Source: JAWLHA01 sp041690535 (lineage in GTDB: Bacteria; Pseudomonadota; Gammaproteobacteria; Thiohalomonadales; Thiohalomonadaceae). Taken from it: DNA of 5,896 nt. The stretch covers positions 1-5,896 of the forward strand of contig JAWLHA010000131.1 in NCBI GenBank assembly GCA_041690535.1, read 5' to 3'. The position numbers were made by a program, and so were the translations under genes. Below the pieces are notes generated by a model. That model made no database searches. It saw only the letters and a list, made by a program, of their open reading frames with translations, and was not told the origin of the DNA. Shown here in pieces: positions 5,807 through 5,896 of the stretch. Position 1 is the first letter of the stretch. Every line of letters begins with the position of its first letter.

Positions 5807-5896
5807 TAAGTCCTTGAAAGCAGGTCCGCTGTGAATACATCCCTGTACGCTCGACGGCCGCGTCCATGCGGCCGACGACCTGCTTTCAAGGACTTA
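5807..5896. repeat. Structured intergenic repeat, right copy (complete palindrome)
   Basis: The element starts with TAAGTCCTTGAAAGCAGGT (5807-5825) and ends with its exact reverse complement (5878-5896); the next inner pair, C5826 with G5877, also matches, giving a 20-bp stem. Inside are TACA-TCCC-TGTA (5836-5847) and a strong hairpin, CGGCCGC at 5855-5861 with GCGGCCG at 5868-5874 around GTCCAT. The hairpin can extend by three further pairs beyond an A-A mismatch, in competition with the base of the outer stem. The window ends exactly at the last base of the right arm. It has no coding potential of its own, and neither a transposase gene nor a target-site duplication is visible. Confidence 0.88.

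Noticed and set aside
5617..5889. 91-residue N-terminal extension of the CBS protein
   Set aside because: The frame happens to stay open through the promoter region and into the repeat, but the family normally starts at the first CBS domain, and the ATG at 5616 has a strong Shine-Dalgarno sequence.
1..5896. CRISPR array or composite transposon
   Set aside because: Only two repeat copies occur, 5.8 kb apart, with no spacers, no cas genes and no transposase or target-site duplication visible.

Overview
This is a GC-rich window (about two thirds G+C or more by eye) from a bacterium. The organism is most likely a GC-rich gammaproteobacterium, for example a Chromatiales or Ectothiorhodospiraceae-like lineage. 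That placement is an inference from gene style and the type of intergenic repeat; nothing in the window is a decisive phylogenetic marker.

Layout. Positions 1-80 hold a truncated copy of a structured repeat whose second copy ends the window (5807-5896). Positions 81-318 are a non-coding leader with at most a weak promoter candidate. From 319 to 5129 four intact plus-strand genes encode a complete pyruvate dehydrogenase-type complex: E1 alpha (319-1410), E1 beta (1403-2383, overlapping E1 alpha by 8 bp), E2 (2392-3597, 8 bp after E1 beta) and E3 (3690-5129, after a 92-bp gap). A 9-bp stem-loop spans the E3 stop codon. Convergent to the operon, 25 bp away, is a minus-strand gene for a 153-residue protein made of two CBS domains (5155-5616). 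It has its own strong Shine-Dalgarno sequence and a candidate promoter with a consensus TTGACA box.

How the genes work together. E1 alpha and E1 beta form a thiamine-diphosphate alpha2beta2 E1, the two-gene type rather than the single-chain AceE type of enteric bacteria. It decarboxylates a 2-oxoacid, most likely pyruvate, and reductively acetylates the lipoyl-lysine of E2. E2 transfers the acetyl group to CoA, and the flavoprotein E3 reoxidises the dihydrolipoyl arm. The CBS protein keeps both ribose-binding Asp motifs and is a plausible adenine-nucleotide sensor, but nothing here shows that it acts on the complex.

The coding part is largely conventional. The points most worth a second look are the repeat family at both ends (77 of 80 positions identical, same orientation, strongly self-complementary, with a further conserved outer box in inverted orientation) and the E3 coenzyme-binding loop. 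That loop has lost the usual NAD-selecting Glu and carries Gln-Arg-His instead, while its other fingerprint positions remain NAD-like.
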